Source: Elusimicrobia bacterium GWA2_51_34 (GTDB lineage Bacteria > Elusimicrobiota > Elusimicrobia > Elusimicrobiales > UBA9959). From it: 64,000 nt of DNA. Under the pieces are notes generated by a model. The model had not been told where the DNA came from. It did not search any database and saw only the letters and a list, made by a program, of their open reading frames with translations. Numbering within the stretch: the stretch's first letter is position 1; each line of letters begins with the position of its first letter. This document shows positions 46,061 to 56,598 of the stretch, in pieces. The stretch is from assembly GCA_001799565.1 (NCBI GenBank), contig MGTS01000029.1, forward strand, positions 1 through 64,000, in the 5' to 3' direction. Position numbers and translations under genes: made by a program.

Positions 46061-47626
46061 ATGGACGCATTAGCGCTTGCTTCGGCGGTATTTTTCCTCC
46101 TCCTCAACGCTTTCTTCGTGTTGGGTGAATTTGCCATAGTAAAAGTCCGTTTTACCCGCCTTGAAGAACTGGCCGCCAAGGGCGTCACGCGCGCCAAAAT
46201 AGCCAAAGAAGCCGTAAAAGACCTTGAGGCCTACCTCTCCACAGCGCAGTTGGGCATCACCATAGCCAGCATAGGCTTGGGTTGGGTGGGAGAACCGGCC
46301 ATCGCGCAACTAATTACCCCCTTCTTCGGATTTTTCGGCGTCAAGCTCACCGCGGCGGCCTCACACACCGTCTCTATCGCCGCCGCCTTTTCCATAATAA
46401 CCGCTTTTCACGTGGTCCTTGGCGAGTTGGTGCCCAAGAATATGGCCATCCGCATGCCGGAAAAGTCCGCCCTTTTGATAGCCGCCCCTTTCAAGTTCTT
46501 CCACACGGTCTTCTTCGTGCCGATGTGGCTGCTTAATGAAAGCGCCAACCTGGTGCTGCGCGCTCTGCGCATAAAGTCCAGCCAGGATGACACAGTACAT
46601 TCCGACGAAGAACTGCGCATGATACTGGGCCAGTCGCAGGAACACGGCAGAATTTCACTGGGCCGCCTTATGATGTTTGAGCATCTCTTTGACTTCGGTA
46701 AAACCAGGGTTAAAGAAGTGATGACGCCTAAAAGCGCCATTGCATTTATAAACCTGTCAGCCCCATGGGAAGAAAACCTGAAAAAAATAAAAGCCAAGCA
46801 ATTTTCCCGTTATCCTCTGGCCGCGTCCTCGGCGGACGACATAAACGGCTATGTGCATTTTAAAGACCTGGCCTTATGCCTCCTTGAAGGCGGCTGTCCC
46901 CTCCCCCCCGCATCCCCGCCCGGGACAGGCACGCGGGAGGGTGACTTGAAGCCTGATTTGCCCCGCATAAAACGCAATCTGACGGAAGTATCCGAAGATA
47001 TTTCAGCCGAAAGAGCCCTTAGGGATTTTCAGGAGCGGCGCGTGCAGATAGCGCTTGTAAAAAACGCCAAAGGCGAAACCAGCGGGCTGCTTACCATGGA
47101 AGACATAGTGGAAGAACTTACCGGGGAAATACGCGATGAATTTGAGCAGCCGCCCGAACTGCTTTTAAGCGGCTTGCTTGTTCCTGACGCCTGCGCGCTG
47201 GACCTGCGGGCGGCCGGGCGCTTTGAGGCCATAGAGGAAGTTTTGGCGAAACTGCACGCAGCGTCCCCCTCCTTTGATCAAAAGGAAGCCCTTAAGGCTA
47301 TAGTAAAACGTGAAACCAATTTCTCCACGGCGCTTGGCCACCAGACCGCGTTCCCCCATGCCCGTCTGGCCTCACTGCCAAAGCCGCTGGTGGCCGTGGG
47401 CAAAAGCCTGGACGGCATCCATTTTCCCGCGCCGGACAACCAGCCTGTAAAAATATTTTTTCTCATACTAACGCCCTTTAACGAGCCCACGCTGCAATTG
47501 AATATTCTTTCCCGGCTCTCAAACCTTATCTCAAACGTAACACTCCGGAAGCGCCTGTTCTCGGCTAAAACCCCTAACGACCTGCTGAACATACTGCACA
47601 CCTTTGAGAACAAAGTGATGAAGTAA
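46061..47626 (+). CDS. CNNM/CorC (DUF21-CBS) membrane protein with C-terminal PTS EIIA (PtsN-like) domain
   Basis: DUF21 TM region and two CBS segments (VKEVMTPKSAIAFI, LVKNAKGETSGLLTMEDIVEELTGEI), then LAKLHAASPSFDQKEALKAIVKRETNFSTALGHQTAFPHARL (PtsN His-like site). Confidence 0.85.
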   Translation: MDALALASAVFFLLLNAFFVLGEFAIVKVRFTRLEELAAKGVTRAKIAKEAVKDLEAYLSTAQLGITIASIGLGWVGEPAIAQLITPFFGFFGVKLTAAASHTVSIAAAFSIITAFHVVLGELVPKNMAIRMPEKSALLIAAPFKFFHTVFFVPMWLLNESANLVLRALRIKSSQDDTVHSDEELRMILGQSQEHGRISLGRLMMFEHLFDFGKTRVKEVMTPKSAIAFINLSAPWEENLKKIKAKQFSRYPLAASSADDINGYVHFKDLALCLLEGGCPLPPASPPGTGTREGDLKPDLPRIKRNLTEVSEDISAERALRDFQERRVQIALVKNAKGETSGLLTMEDIVEELTGEIRDEFEQPPELLLSGLLVPDACALDLRAAGRFEAIEEVLAKLHAASPSFDQKEALKAIVKRETNFSTALGHQTAFPHARLASLPKPLVAVGKSLDGIHFPAPDNQPVKIFFLILTPFNEPTLQLNILSRLSNLISNVTLRKRLFSAKTPNDLLNILHTFENKVMK

Positions 47627-47800
47627 GTGGTCAGTGGGTAGTGAATAGTGGACAGTGATCGGTGAACAGTGGTCAGATGATTAAATAAAAAGCCCGATGG
47701 ATCATTCCATAGGGCTTTTTTAATTTAATGTTAAACAGTATTAGATATCTGTATCAGACTATCATTATACTGACCACTGTCCACTACCCACTGATCACTT
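47627..47800. repeat. GTGGNYA-family 7-nt inverted element
   Basis: GGTCAGT|GGGTAGT|GAATAGT|GGACAGT|GATCGGT|GAACAGT|GGTCAGA ... right arm, reverse complement: GATCAGT|GGGTAGT|GGACAGT|GGTCAGT. Confidence 0.9.
47681..47726. terminator. Bidirectional terminator between convergent corC-like and secG, in the heptamer loop
   Basis: ttaaataaaaagccc-gatggatcattccata-gggcttttttaatttaa. Confidence 0.85.
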
Positions 47801-48145
47801 TTTCACCGGCGCGGCGGGAGCCGGTGAAGAGGGCTGCGCCGCAGGGGCGGATGGAGCCTGGGTCTGCAGCGGATATTCCTGCACCACCGAGCGCATACGG
47901 TTTGAAGAGGCGAACACCGTAAGCAAAAGCGAAGTGGCCGCGAATATCCCCGCCATTGTAATAGTGAACTTCTTAATAAACGAAGTCCCTGTGGCGGAGT
48001 TAAAAAGAGAGTCCCCCCCGCCGCCGAACATCGCAAGCGCGGATCCCTTGCTGGTCTGAAACACAATTATGGCAAGTATCAGCGAAAAAGCGGCCAGAAC
48101 ATGAACCACTATCAGAAAGGTATACATTTTTCCTCCAGAAACCAA
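47795..48145 (-). CDS. secG: Preprotein translocase subunit SecG
   Basis: FLIVVHVLAAFSLILAIIVFQTSKGSALAMFGGGGDSLFNSATGTSFIKKFT. Confidence 0.9.
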   Translation of the reverse strand: MVSGGKMYTFLIVVHVLAAFSLILAIIVFQTSKGSALAMFGGGGDSLFNSATGTSFIKKFTITMAGIFAATSLLLTVFASSNRMRSVVQEYPLQTQAPSAPAAQPSSPAPAAPVKK

Positions 48146-48149
48146 ACTG

Positions 48150-48235
48150 CGAGTAGGCTAGTATGCTGGTATGCATAAGAGGCCACAAAAGCCTACCCGC
48201 CTACTAGCCTACCGGCGAAATAGCCGCTTCGCGGC
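48150..48235. repeat. NGCTNGTA 8-nt inverted element
   Basis: GGCTAGTA|TGCTGGTA|TGCATAAG ... right arm, reverse complement: GGCTAGTA|GGCGGGTA|GGCTT. Confidence 0.85.
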
Positions 48236-49452
48236 TATTTCTGCGACAACGCAACCAACCCGGGCAGCGGCTTGCCTTCCACGAACTCAAGGCTCGCTCC
48301 GCCGCCGGTGGAACAATGCGACATCTGGGAAGCATCCACTTTTGCCGTTTTCAGCACCGAAAGCGTATCACCGCCGCCCAGTATCGTGGCGGCGCCGTTT
48401 TTAGTGGCTTCAGCCATAACCTTGGCCACGGCAATACTTCCGGAAGCGAAAGCCGGAATTTCAAAAACACCGACCGGACCGTTCCAGAAAATGGTTTTAG
48501 CTCCCTTAATTTTATCGGTAAACAGCAGTTCAGTCCTTGGTCCTATATCCACGCCTATCCAGCCGTCCGGCACCGCCATAGCCTGGGTTATTTCCACCGC
48601 GGCATCCGGCTTGATTTCGCGCGCGACGCGGTGATCGGCCGGCAGAAGCATTTCAACGTTGTTTTTAAAAGCTTTAAGAATTATAGCCTTTGCCTCGTCC
48701 ACCTTCTCGGCTTCCAAAAGCGATTTGCCTATATTTGTGTTTTGGGCCGCTAGGAATGTGTAAGCCATCCCCCCCCCGATGATCAGAGTGTCAACTTTAT
48801 CCAGAAGACTGTAAAGCACATTTATTTTATCCGACACCTTAGCCCCGCCTATTATCGCCAGGAAAGGCCGCACAGGGTTTACCATGGCCTTATCAAGATA
48901 TTCCAGCTCTTTCTGCACCAGAAAGCCTATCGCGCCCGGCAGGAATTTAGCGATAGCCGCGGTTGAAGCGTGAGCCCTGTGAAGCGCGCCGAAAGCTTCC
49001 TGAACGAAAAATTCCCCGTGTCCGGCGAGCTGTTTAGCGAAAGCCGCGTCGTTTTTTTCTTCCTCGGGATGATAACGCAGGTTTTCAAGCAGAACTATCT
49101 CTCCGTTTTTAGCGGCGGCGATCACCTTATCCGCTTCGGGCCCTACGCAATCAGCGGCAAAATGGACCTTAACACCCGCGAGCTTGGCAAGGCGCGGAGC
49201 TATGGGCGCCAGGCTGTACTTAGGATCAGGCTTGCCTTTGGGGCGGCCGAGATGCGCCATTAAAACAACCTTACAGCCTGCGTCAAGCAGCAGCTTAAGA
49301 GTTTTAAGCGTAGCGCGAATACGGGTATCGTCCGTGACAACGCCGTCTTTCATCGGCACATTATAATCCACCCGCGCCACCACGGTTTTATCTTTTAAAT
49401 GCGCGTCCTGCACCTTAGCCAGTTTAAGAACCACGTTATTTTCAACAGTCAT
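48235..49452 (-). CDS. pgk: Phosphoglycerate kinase
   Basis: VVARVDYNVPMKDG, VVLMAHLGRPKG, TILGGGDTLSVLK, CSTGGGASLEFVEGKPLPGL. Confidence 0.95.
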   Translation of the reverse strand: MTVENNVVLKLAKVQDAHLKDKTVVARVDYNVPMKDGVVTDDTRIRATLKTLKLLLDAGCKVVLMAHLGRPKGKPDPKYSLAPIAPRLAKLAGVKVHFAADCVGPEADKVIAAAKNGEIVLLENLRYHPEEEKNDAAFAKQLAGHGEFFVQEAFGALHRAHASTAAIAKFLPGAIGFLVQKELEYLDKAMVNPVRPFLAIIGGAKVSDKINVLYSLLDKVDTLIIGGGMAYTFLAAQNTNIGKSLLEAEKVDEAKAIILKAFKNNVEMLLPADHRVAREIKPDAAVEITQAMAVPDGWIGVDIGPRTELLFTDKIKGAKTIFWNGPVGVFEIPAFASGSIAVAKVMAEATKNGAATILGGGDTLSVLKTAKVDASQMSHCSTGGGASLEFVEGKPLPGLVALSQK

Positions 49453-49467
49453 CTTTTACCTCAATAA

Positions 49468-49545
49468 TACCTGCTAGTAGGCTTGTAAGCTAGTAGGCTT
49501 TGAAAAGCATACCAGCATACTAGCCTACCCGCCTACAAGCTCTCT
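49468..49545. repeat. NGCTNGTA 8-nt inverted element
   Basis: TGCTAGTA|GGCTTGTA|AGCTAGTA|GGCTTTGA ... right arm, reverse complement: GGCTTGTA-like|GGCGGGTA|GGCTAGTA|TGCTGGTA|TG. Confidence 0.85.
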
Positions 49546-50870
49546 TACGCTTTTTTAAACATCGCCTTTAACGCTTCTTTCAGGCCCGGCACGGTTCTTT
49601 CCTTAAGAGAATAGGTGACCCGCAGAGAAGGTTTGTTAAAATGCAGGTGCGTGGCCAGGTCTATGGGCGTACCCACAATAACCAGGTCCGCAGGTATGGC
49701 GTCAATGCTTTTTTTAAGCTCTTCCATCTGCTCCTTCCCGTAACCCATGGCGGGCAGGATCTCTTTAAGGTGCGGAAAGTTTTCAAAAACCTTTTTAATG
49801 GTGCCTATGCCGAATGGCCTCGGGTCAACTATTTCACCGGCGCCGTACTGCCTGGCCGCCACATAACCCGCGCCGTACGCCATTCCGCCGTGAGTAAGCG
49901 TCGGGCCGTCTTCAACCACCAGCACCTTTTTATTTTTAACCTGCCCGTTTTCGTTTTCAATACAAACGGGCGACTCGGCCTCTATAATTGCGGCTTTGGG
50001 GTTCATCCGCCGCACATTTTTCTTCACTTCTTCAACGTCGTCGGGCTTGGCGGTGTCAACTTTGTTTATTACCACCACGTCCGCCATGCGCACATTGGCC
50101 GCTCCGGGGTGGTACATTTCCTCGTGGCCGGGGCGCAGGGGGTCCGTTACCACTATGTGCATATCGGGCTTGTAAAAGGGCAGGTCGTTATTGCCGCCGT
50201 CCCACAAAATGACATCGGCTTCCTTTTCGGCCTCTTCAAGTATTTTGCCGTAGTCCACTCCGGCGTAAACAATGTGGCCGGCGGCTATATGCGGCTCGTA
50301 CTCTTCCATTTCCTCAATAGTGCATTTATGTTTTTCCAGATCCTTCAGCGTGGCAAATCTCTGCCAGATCTGTTCCGACAGATCTCCGTAGGGCATGGGG
50401 TGGCGTATAGCCACAACTTTTTTACCCATCTCTTTAAGCAGGGCGGCTATCATGCGGGTGGTCTGGCTCTTGCCGCAGCCCGTACGCGCCGCGCACACAG
50501 CTACCACAGGTTTTTTGGATTTTATAAAGGTATGCTCCCCGCTGAGCAATTTAAAATCTGCCCCGCAGGAGATAACCAAAGACGCCTTGGCCATAACAGT
50601 GTCAAAGCTTACATCGGAATAGGCGAACTCAACCTCGTCAACCTTAAGTTTCTTTATAAGAGCGGGCATTTCTTTTTCTTCATATATCGGTATACCGGCG
50701 GGATAAAGCTTGCCGGCAAGAACCGCCGGGTATTTGCGCCCCGCGATATTGGGGATCTGGAAAGCGGTGAACGCCACCACCTCGTAATCGGCATTATCGC
50801 GGTAATACACGTTAAAATTGTGAAAATCCCTGCCGGCAGCTCCCATTATCAAAACTTTTTTCTTTGTCAT
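49545..50870 (-). CDS. Cyclic 2,3-diphosphoglycerate synthetase-like P-loop protein
   Basis: 441 aa; VLIMGAAGRDFHNFNVYYRDN; VAVCAARTGCGKSQTTR P-loop; VVVINKVDTAKPDDVEEVKKNVRRMNPKAAIIEAESP. Confidence 0.75.
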   Translation of the reverse strand: MTKKKVLIMGAAGRDFHNFNVYYRDNADYEVVAFTAFQIPNIAGRKYPAVLAGKLYPAGIPIYEEKEMPALIKKLKVDEVEFAYSDVSFDTVMAKASLVISCGADFKLLSGEHTFIKSKKPVVAVCAARTGCGKSQTTRMIAALLKEMGKKVVAIRHPMPYGDLSEQIWQRFATLKDLEKHKCTIEEMEEYEPHIAAGHIVYAGVDYGKILEEAEKEADVILWDGGNNDLPFYKPDMHIVVTDPLRPGHEEMYHPGAANVRMADVVVINKVDTAKPDDVEEVKKNVRRMNPKAAIIEAESPVCIENENGQVKNKKVLVVEDGPTLTHGGMAYGAGYVAARQYGAGEIVDPRPFGIGTIKKVFENFPHLKEILPAMGYGKEQMEELKKSIDAIPADLVIVGTPIDLATHLHFNKPSLRVTYSLKERTVPGLKEALKAMFKKA

Positions 50871-50884
50871 GTTGTCATCCTTGT

Positions 50885-50964
50885 ATAGTTTAGTGGTCAG
50901 TGGCTAGTGGTTAGTAAACTGCCCACTGTCCACTACCCACTGATCACTGTCCACTACCCACTTA

Positions 50965-50965
<1 letters not shown>
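50885..50965. repeat. GTGGNYA-family 7-nt inverted element
   Basis: GTGGTCA|GTGGCTA|GTGGTTA|GTAAACT ... right arm, reverse complement: GTGGGTA|GTGGACA|GTGATCA|GTGGGTA|GTGGACA|GTGGGCA. Confidence 0.88.
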
Positions 50966-52035
<1,070 letters not shown>

Positions 52036-52201
52036 TTAAGCTTTAACAAATTTTTCCACGCCGCGCGGCCTTAAGCGTTAAACGCGGCAATTTAATTATA
52101 ACAAATTTGCCTCCGCCGGTTTTTGCCTTGGCCAAAACAGCCGTCCCTTTTTTTATTGGAAAAAATGTAAAATATGGCTTATAGCCGGCGGAATACAGGA
52201 A

Positions 52202-53455
52202 ATGTTAACAAGGCAAATTATGAATTATAGGGAATTGTTAAAGGATAAAGCCCGGGCCGTCCAAACCGCTGGAATTTTCATGTTTTCCGCGGCCCTGCCT
52301 TTTTCTGTTACGTTTATACAGGGCGGCATACTGCTTTTTATGGCGGCCGGCCTGTGGCGGCGCTGGAAAGAATCAAATATCAAAACCATTCCGGCCGAAC
52401 TGAGCGGGAACCCGCTGGCCGTGCCATGGGCAGTGTATTTTGCGGCGGGCCTGCTTGCCGCGCTCGCCGGTATTAACCCCGCCAAAAGCATAGTTGCCTT
52501 AAATTCAGACCTGCTCACCTTTGTGTCTTTCGCCGCGCTGTGCCTTTTTCTGGAACCGGAACAGCGCGGCCTGGCCGTTAAGGTTTACCTTACAAGTATT
52601 TGCGTGGCGGCCATTCTGGGCGCGGGCCAGTCCGTCTACGGCCTGATCAACGCGCAGGATATACGGGCACATGCCACCTCGCACCCGGTAAGGCTCGGTG
52701 AAATAATGATAATAGGTCTTGCCCTGGCGTTAAGCCGCCTGTCGGCGCCTGAAACGCTCTCCCCCCGCGTTAAAAAAGTTCTTTACGCAACCGCGCTTAT
52801 CATCCTTTCTACTATCATATTAAGCCAGACACGCGGAGCTTATCTGGGCGCCGCTTTTGTATTTGCTTCCCTCCTTATAATACGCAAACCGCCGAAGCGG
52901 GTAATTCTCGCCTTCGTCACGGCAGCTCTGATTTTGGGCGCGGCTATTTCTTCCCTTAACCCGGAGATTCACCGCAAAATTAGTTCAATATACGGCGGTG
53001 TTAACAGCGCGGTAAACTCCGGCGTTCAAGCGCCAGACCAAAGCGTGAACACCCGCCTTATACTCTGGAAAACAGGTTTCGCAATGATTAAGGACAGGCC
53101 GGTATTAGGCGCTGGCCCATCCAATGTAAAACGCCTGTTTCCGGCTTACTGCGCAAAACCCTACCCGGAAGACACAGTATGGGGCAGCCTGCACAATATC
53201 TACATCCACCAGGCGGCTGAACGCGGCCTGGTTGGGCTTGGCGCGTTATTTCTTCTGTTCGGAGGCATGTTTGTAACGGCCCTGCGCAGTTTCAGGGCCA
53301 GGCCTTCGGACCTTACTCTTTGGGCGCTGGCCGTTATGCCTGCCTGGTTTGTAATGAATATGACCGAAATTTCTTTCCAGCATGTACATACCTCATATGC
53401 CGTCTTCTTTGCCCTAGCGGTATCCATAACCGTCGCCAAACCGAAAGGCTATTAG
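52202..53455 (+). CDS. O-antigen ligase/polymerase family membrane protein
   Basis: Polytopic; ILSQTRGAYLGA and VLGAGPSNVKRLFPAY...LHNIYIHQAAERGLVGLGA, Wzy_C-like. Confidence 0.85.
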   Translation: MLTRQIMNYRELLKDKARAVQTAGIFMFSAALPFSVTFIQGGILLFMAAGLWRRWKESNIKTIPAELSGNPLAVPWAVYFAAGLLAALAGINPAKSIVALNSDLLTFVSFAALCLFLEPEQRGLAVKVYLTSICVAAILGAGQSVYGLINAQDIRAHATSHPVRLGEIMIIGLALALSRLSAPETLSPRVKKVLYATALIILSTIILSQTRGAYLGAAFVFASLLIIRKPPKRVILAFVTAALILGAAISSLNPEIHRKISSIYGGVNSAVNSGVQAPDQSVNTRLILWKTGFAMIKDRPVLGAGPSNVKRLFPAYCAKPYPEDTVWGSLHNIYIHQAAERGLVGLGALFLLFGGMFVTALRSFRARPSDLTLWALAVMPAWFVMNMTEISFQHVHTSYAVFFALAVSITVAKPKGY

Positions 53456-53533
53456 GCTGTAGGTAAGAATCCTATTTGACTAACAGCCTACAGGCTAACA
53501 GCCTATCCCCCTTCCCCCTCCGACCTACAGCCT
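53447..53533. repeat. GGCTGTAGG-family element, about 85 bp, copy 1
   Basis: ggctattaggctgtaggtaagaatcctatttgactaacagcctacaggctaacagcctatcccccttccccctccgacctacagcct; near-identical to 63536..63620. Confidence 0.9.
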
Positions 53534-53607
53534 TTCCGCCACTACGACTTTGGCGGACCCGCCGGTTGTTTTGGCGGGCAGCCCCCCCCTGCTAATATCG
53601 TATAATT

Positions 53608-53725
53608 GGTAATTATCCGGGTTCACGGTTCAAAAGTTCAAGGGTTGGAAGAAAAAACGCTTACTCTTTGCTTTCACAACCGCTGAACCGTTGAACCGTG
53701 AACCTGGCAACCTGAGTAGTTACGT
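53608..53725. repeat. GGTTCACGGTTC-family inverted element with head sequence
   Basis: ggtaattatccgggttcacggttcaaaagttcaagggttgg ... aaccgctgaaccgttgaaccgtgaacctggcaacctgagtagttac. Confidence 0.87.
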
Positions 53726-53736
53726 ATAATTTACCT

Positions 53737-55164
53737 ATGTTCCAACTGACTAAAATTAAAAACAGGCTCGGCATAGCCGTGCTGTTTATCGGCGATATAA
53801 TCTGCCTTCTCATACTTTTTCAAGTGTCGGTTTTTTTGCGAAAAAACCTGCTGCCCGTCTTCTTTAATGATCTGCCGTTATTACTAAGCGATCTTTCAAT
53901 ATACGGCTGGATATTCCCTATATGGCTCGCCATAATGACCTACGAGGGCGCTTATTCAAGGCGGTTCTCCGCCTGGGACGAGGTTAAATTCCTCTGGAAA
54001 TCCTCTTTTTTCGCCTGCGTGGCGGTGTTCACCATCTTATTTATAAGTAAAAAAGGCCCGGAGTTCTCCCGCATACTCATGGTCATAATGGGAACCCTTT
54101 CCGTCATACTATTTCCCTTCCTGAGGGCGGGGCTTAAAAAACTGATATATTCCGCCGATCTTATGAAACGCAAAATGCTTATCGTTGGCTCCGGCGAGGC
54201 CGCCGTTGCAGCCTTTAACGCCGTAAAAAACGAGTCCAACCTTGGCTACGATATAGCGGGCTTTGTAGACGACTCTTCCGCCCAAACCGAGCTTTGCGGC
54301 TTAAAAGTCCACGCGCAGCTGGACCAGATAGAGCGCTACATAAACAGCGCCGGCATCCACGATGTGATAGTAGCCAAGCCGGAGCTTGAAAAAGACGCCC
54401 TGATAAAGCTTATCAATGCCATCCAGCACAAAGCCGAGAACACGCTTTATATACCGGATTTCAAAGGCCTGGCCGTTTCAGGGACCGAACTGAGGTATTT
54501 TTTCCGCGAACAGGCCATGATCATAGAAATAAAGAACAACCTGTCCAATCCGTTGAATTACGCGGCCAAACGCAGCATAGACTACCTGGCGGGACTGCTT
54601 GTGTTCATTCTCACGCTGCCTTTGCTGGCGTTGATAGCGTACCTTATACGGCGCGATTCACCCGGCCCTGCAATTTTGGTCCAGCGCCGCATCGGCAAGA
54701 ACGGCCGATCGTTCCGGTGCTACAAGTTCCGCACCATGTACCTGGACGCGGAAGAAAGGCTGAACGCCATATTAAAAACAGACCCGAAAGCCAAAGAGGA
54801 ATGGGAGAAATTCTGGAAACTAAAGGATGACCCGCGAATAACCAAAGCGGGACAGTGGCTGAGATCCACTTCGCTTGACGAACTGCCTCAGGTTATAAAT
54901 GTCCTCAAAGGCGAAATGAGTCTTATCGGCCCGCGCCCTTACCTGCCGCGTGAAAAAGAATTTCTGGCGGATGAAGGCGCGACAATACTTAAGCTTCCCC
55001 CCGGCATAACGGGCCTCTGGCAGATAAGCGGCAGGAGCGACACTTCCTGCGACTTCCGCATAACAATGGACAGCTGGTACGTGAAAAACTGGGACCTGTG
55101 GCTGGACATAATGATAATTTTCAAAACAGTCGGAGTGGTTTTCAACCGAGAGGGAGCAAGGTAG
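53737..55164 (+). CDS. Polyprenyl glycosylphosphotransferase (WbaP/WcaJ-type sugar transferase)
   Basis: 475 aa; CoA-binding-like MLIVGSGEAA; C-terminal RRIGKNGRSFRCYKFRTMYLDAEERL...STSLDELPQVINVLKGEMSLIGPRPY. Confidence 0.92.
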   Translation: MFQLTKIKNRLGIAVLFIGDIICLLILFQVSVFLRKNLLPVFFNDLPLLLSDLSIYGWIFPIWLAIMTYEGAYSRRFSAWDEVKFLWKSSFFACVAVFTILFISKKGPEFSRILMVIMGTLSVILFPFLRAGLKKLIYSADLMKRKMLIVGSGEAAVAAFNAVKNESNLGYDIAGFVDDSSAQTELCGLKVHAQLDQIERYINSAGIHDVIVAKPELEKDALIKLINAIQHKAENTLYIPDFKGLAVSGTELRYFFREQAMIIEIKNNLSNPLNYAAKRSIDYLAGLLVFILTLPLLALIAYLIRRDSPGPAILVQRRIGKNGRSFRCYKFRTMYLDAEERLNAILKTDPKAKEEWEKFWKLKDDPRITKAGQWLRSTSLDELPQVINVLKGEMSLIGPRPYLPREKEFLADEGATILKLPPGITGLWQISGRSDTSCDFRITMDSWYVKNWDLWLDIMIIFKTVGVVFNREGAR

Positions 55165-55274
55165 GTAAGGGGCAGAAGCCGGAAAACAGCGGACAGAATT
55201 CAGAAGTCTGAATTTAGAATAGCCTGCGAATAAGACTCCAACTCGGGGCAAAAATAGCTGTGCTTGCCCAGCCC

Positions 55275-56450
55275 TTAAATTAGGGCTGCCAGAAATTTAT
55301 CCGCGGATACAATGCGGACTCCTCCGGAAATTTTATCAACGCCCGGTTTGCGCACAAGCTGATAGCAAAAAGGCACAAGCAGCCTGTCCCTGAAATATGG
55401 CAGCATCGGAGCCAGGTGTTCGCTTTGACTTTTAACCTCCACCGCAAACCAAGGCTTCCCGTCTACAGCCACAAGAAAATCCACCTCCCGCTTGGCGGTA
55501 TCCCTGAGAAAATAAAGTTCAGCCTTATACCCCTCCCTGTCATTTAGCCAGTGCACCAGTTTAAGCAGATGGGAGGCGGCCATATTTTCAAAACGCGCGG
55601 CCTCACCCTGCACTTCAGACCAGTCCCACAAATAAAGCTTGGGCTCTTTTTTCAAACTACGGATCTTACTCCGTGAAAAAGGCCCTATTCTAAAGTGGTA
55701 ATAAAAACGTTCAAGGATATCCAGCCAATGAGAAACTGCGCGATGGCTTACTTCCAGGTCTTCCCGCAAAGAATTAGCCGAAAGCAAAGACCCGACCTTG
55801 CCGGGAAGCATATCGGTAAGCAATTGCATATTGCCCAGATCGCGGACAAACTCCACATCCTTTATATCCTCCCGGAACAAACGCTCGTTGCGCTCATTAT
55901 GCCAGCGTCTGAGAGCCCGCTCGCTGCCCGCAAACAGCGGCTCTGGGAATCCCCCTCGCTTTTCAAGGAGGAGAAAGGCTTCCCCGTATTCCCCGGAAGG
56001 CAGCAAAAGTTCTTTGAAAGGCTCAAGCACGGGGGTCGGCAAGCCGGCCAACTCGGCCACGGAAAAAGGATGGAGGCGGTAATGGTGGTAACGGCCCTGC
56101 AACGAATCGCCGCCCTTGCGGTAAATATCCATGCGGGCGCTGCCGGTAACCATAAAGTGATATCTGCCGCGATGAGTGTCAAATTCGCCTTTTACGAATC
56201 TTTTCCAGGCGCGGTACTTGTGAATCTCATCAAGCACTATCAGTTGCGCGGAGGCCGGCCACTCCGCGGCCATCATTTTAACGCGCTCGCTTTTTTTATC
56301 CCAGTTGAAATAAGCGGTCTCCCCGAAATGGGCCGCCACAAGATTGCGGGCCAGCGTGGTTTTACCCACCTGCCTTGGCCCCCCCACAAAAACCATTTTG
56401 GCCTTAAGGTCTTCCACTATTGGTTCAACAAGATACCTGGTCTTTATCAT
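55275..56450 (-). CDS. AAA_14/DUF4143 ATPase
   Basis: MVFVGGPRQVGKTTLARNLV...LIVLDEIHKYRAWKRFVKGEFD...VDFLVAVDGKPWFAVEVKSQ. Confidence 0.9.
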   Translation of the reverse strand: MIKTRYLVEPIVEDLKAKMVFVGGPRQVGKTTLARNLVAAHFGETAYFNWDKKSERVKMMAAEWPASAQLIVLDEIHKYRAWKRFVKGEFDTHRGRYHFMVTGSARMDIYRKGGDSLQGRYHHYRLHPFSVAELAGLPTPVLEPFKELLLPSGEYGEAFLLLEKRGGFPEPLFAGSERALRRWHNERNERLFREDIKDVEFVRDLGNMQLLTDMLPGKVGSLLSANSLREDLEVSHRAVSHWLDILERFYYHFRIGPFSRSKIRSLKKEPKLYLWDWSEVQGEAARFENMAASHLLKLVHWLNDREGYKAELYFLRDTAKREVDFLVAVDGKPWFAVEVKSQSEHLAPMLPYFRDRLLVPFCYQLVRKPGVDKISGGVRIVSADKFLAALI

Positions 56451-56463
56451 AGCAAGGAATTAT

Positions 56464-56521
56464 ATGTAAATATTTGCTTAGAAGCAAATAAATACATGTA
56501 AATATTTGCCTACAGGCAATA
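56464..56521. promoter_or_regulatory. Tandem palindromic sites upstream of the AAA_14/DUF4143 gene
   Basis: Two direct copies 32 nt apart: atgtaaatatttgcttagaagcaaata and atgtaaatatttgcctacaggcaata, each containing a dyad. Confidence 0.65.
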
Positions 56522-56598
56522 CCCGGCATCCACTTTTAATCCTTTAGCCTTTCCCCTAAGCGCATCCGGCAATAATTGAATATACTGCCCATTATCCC

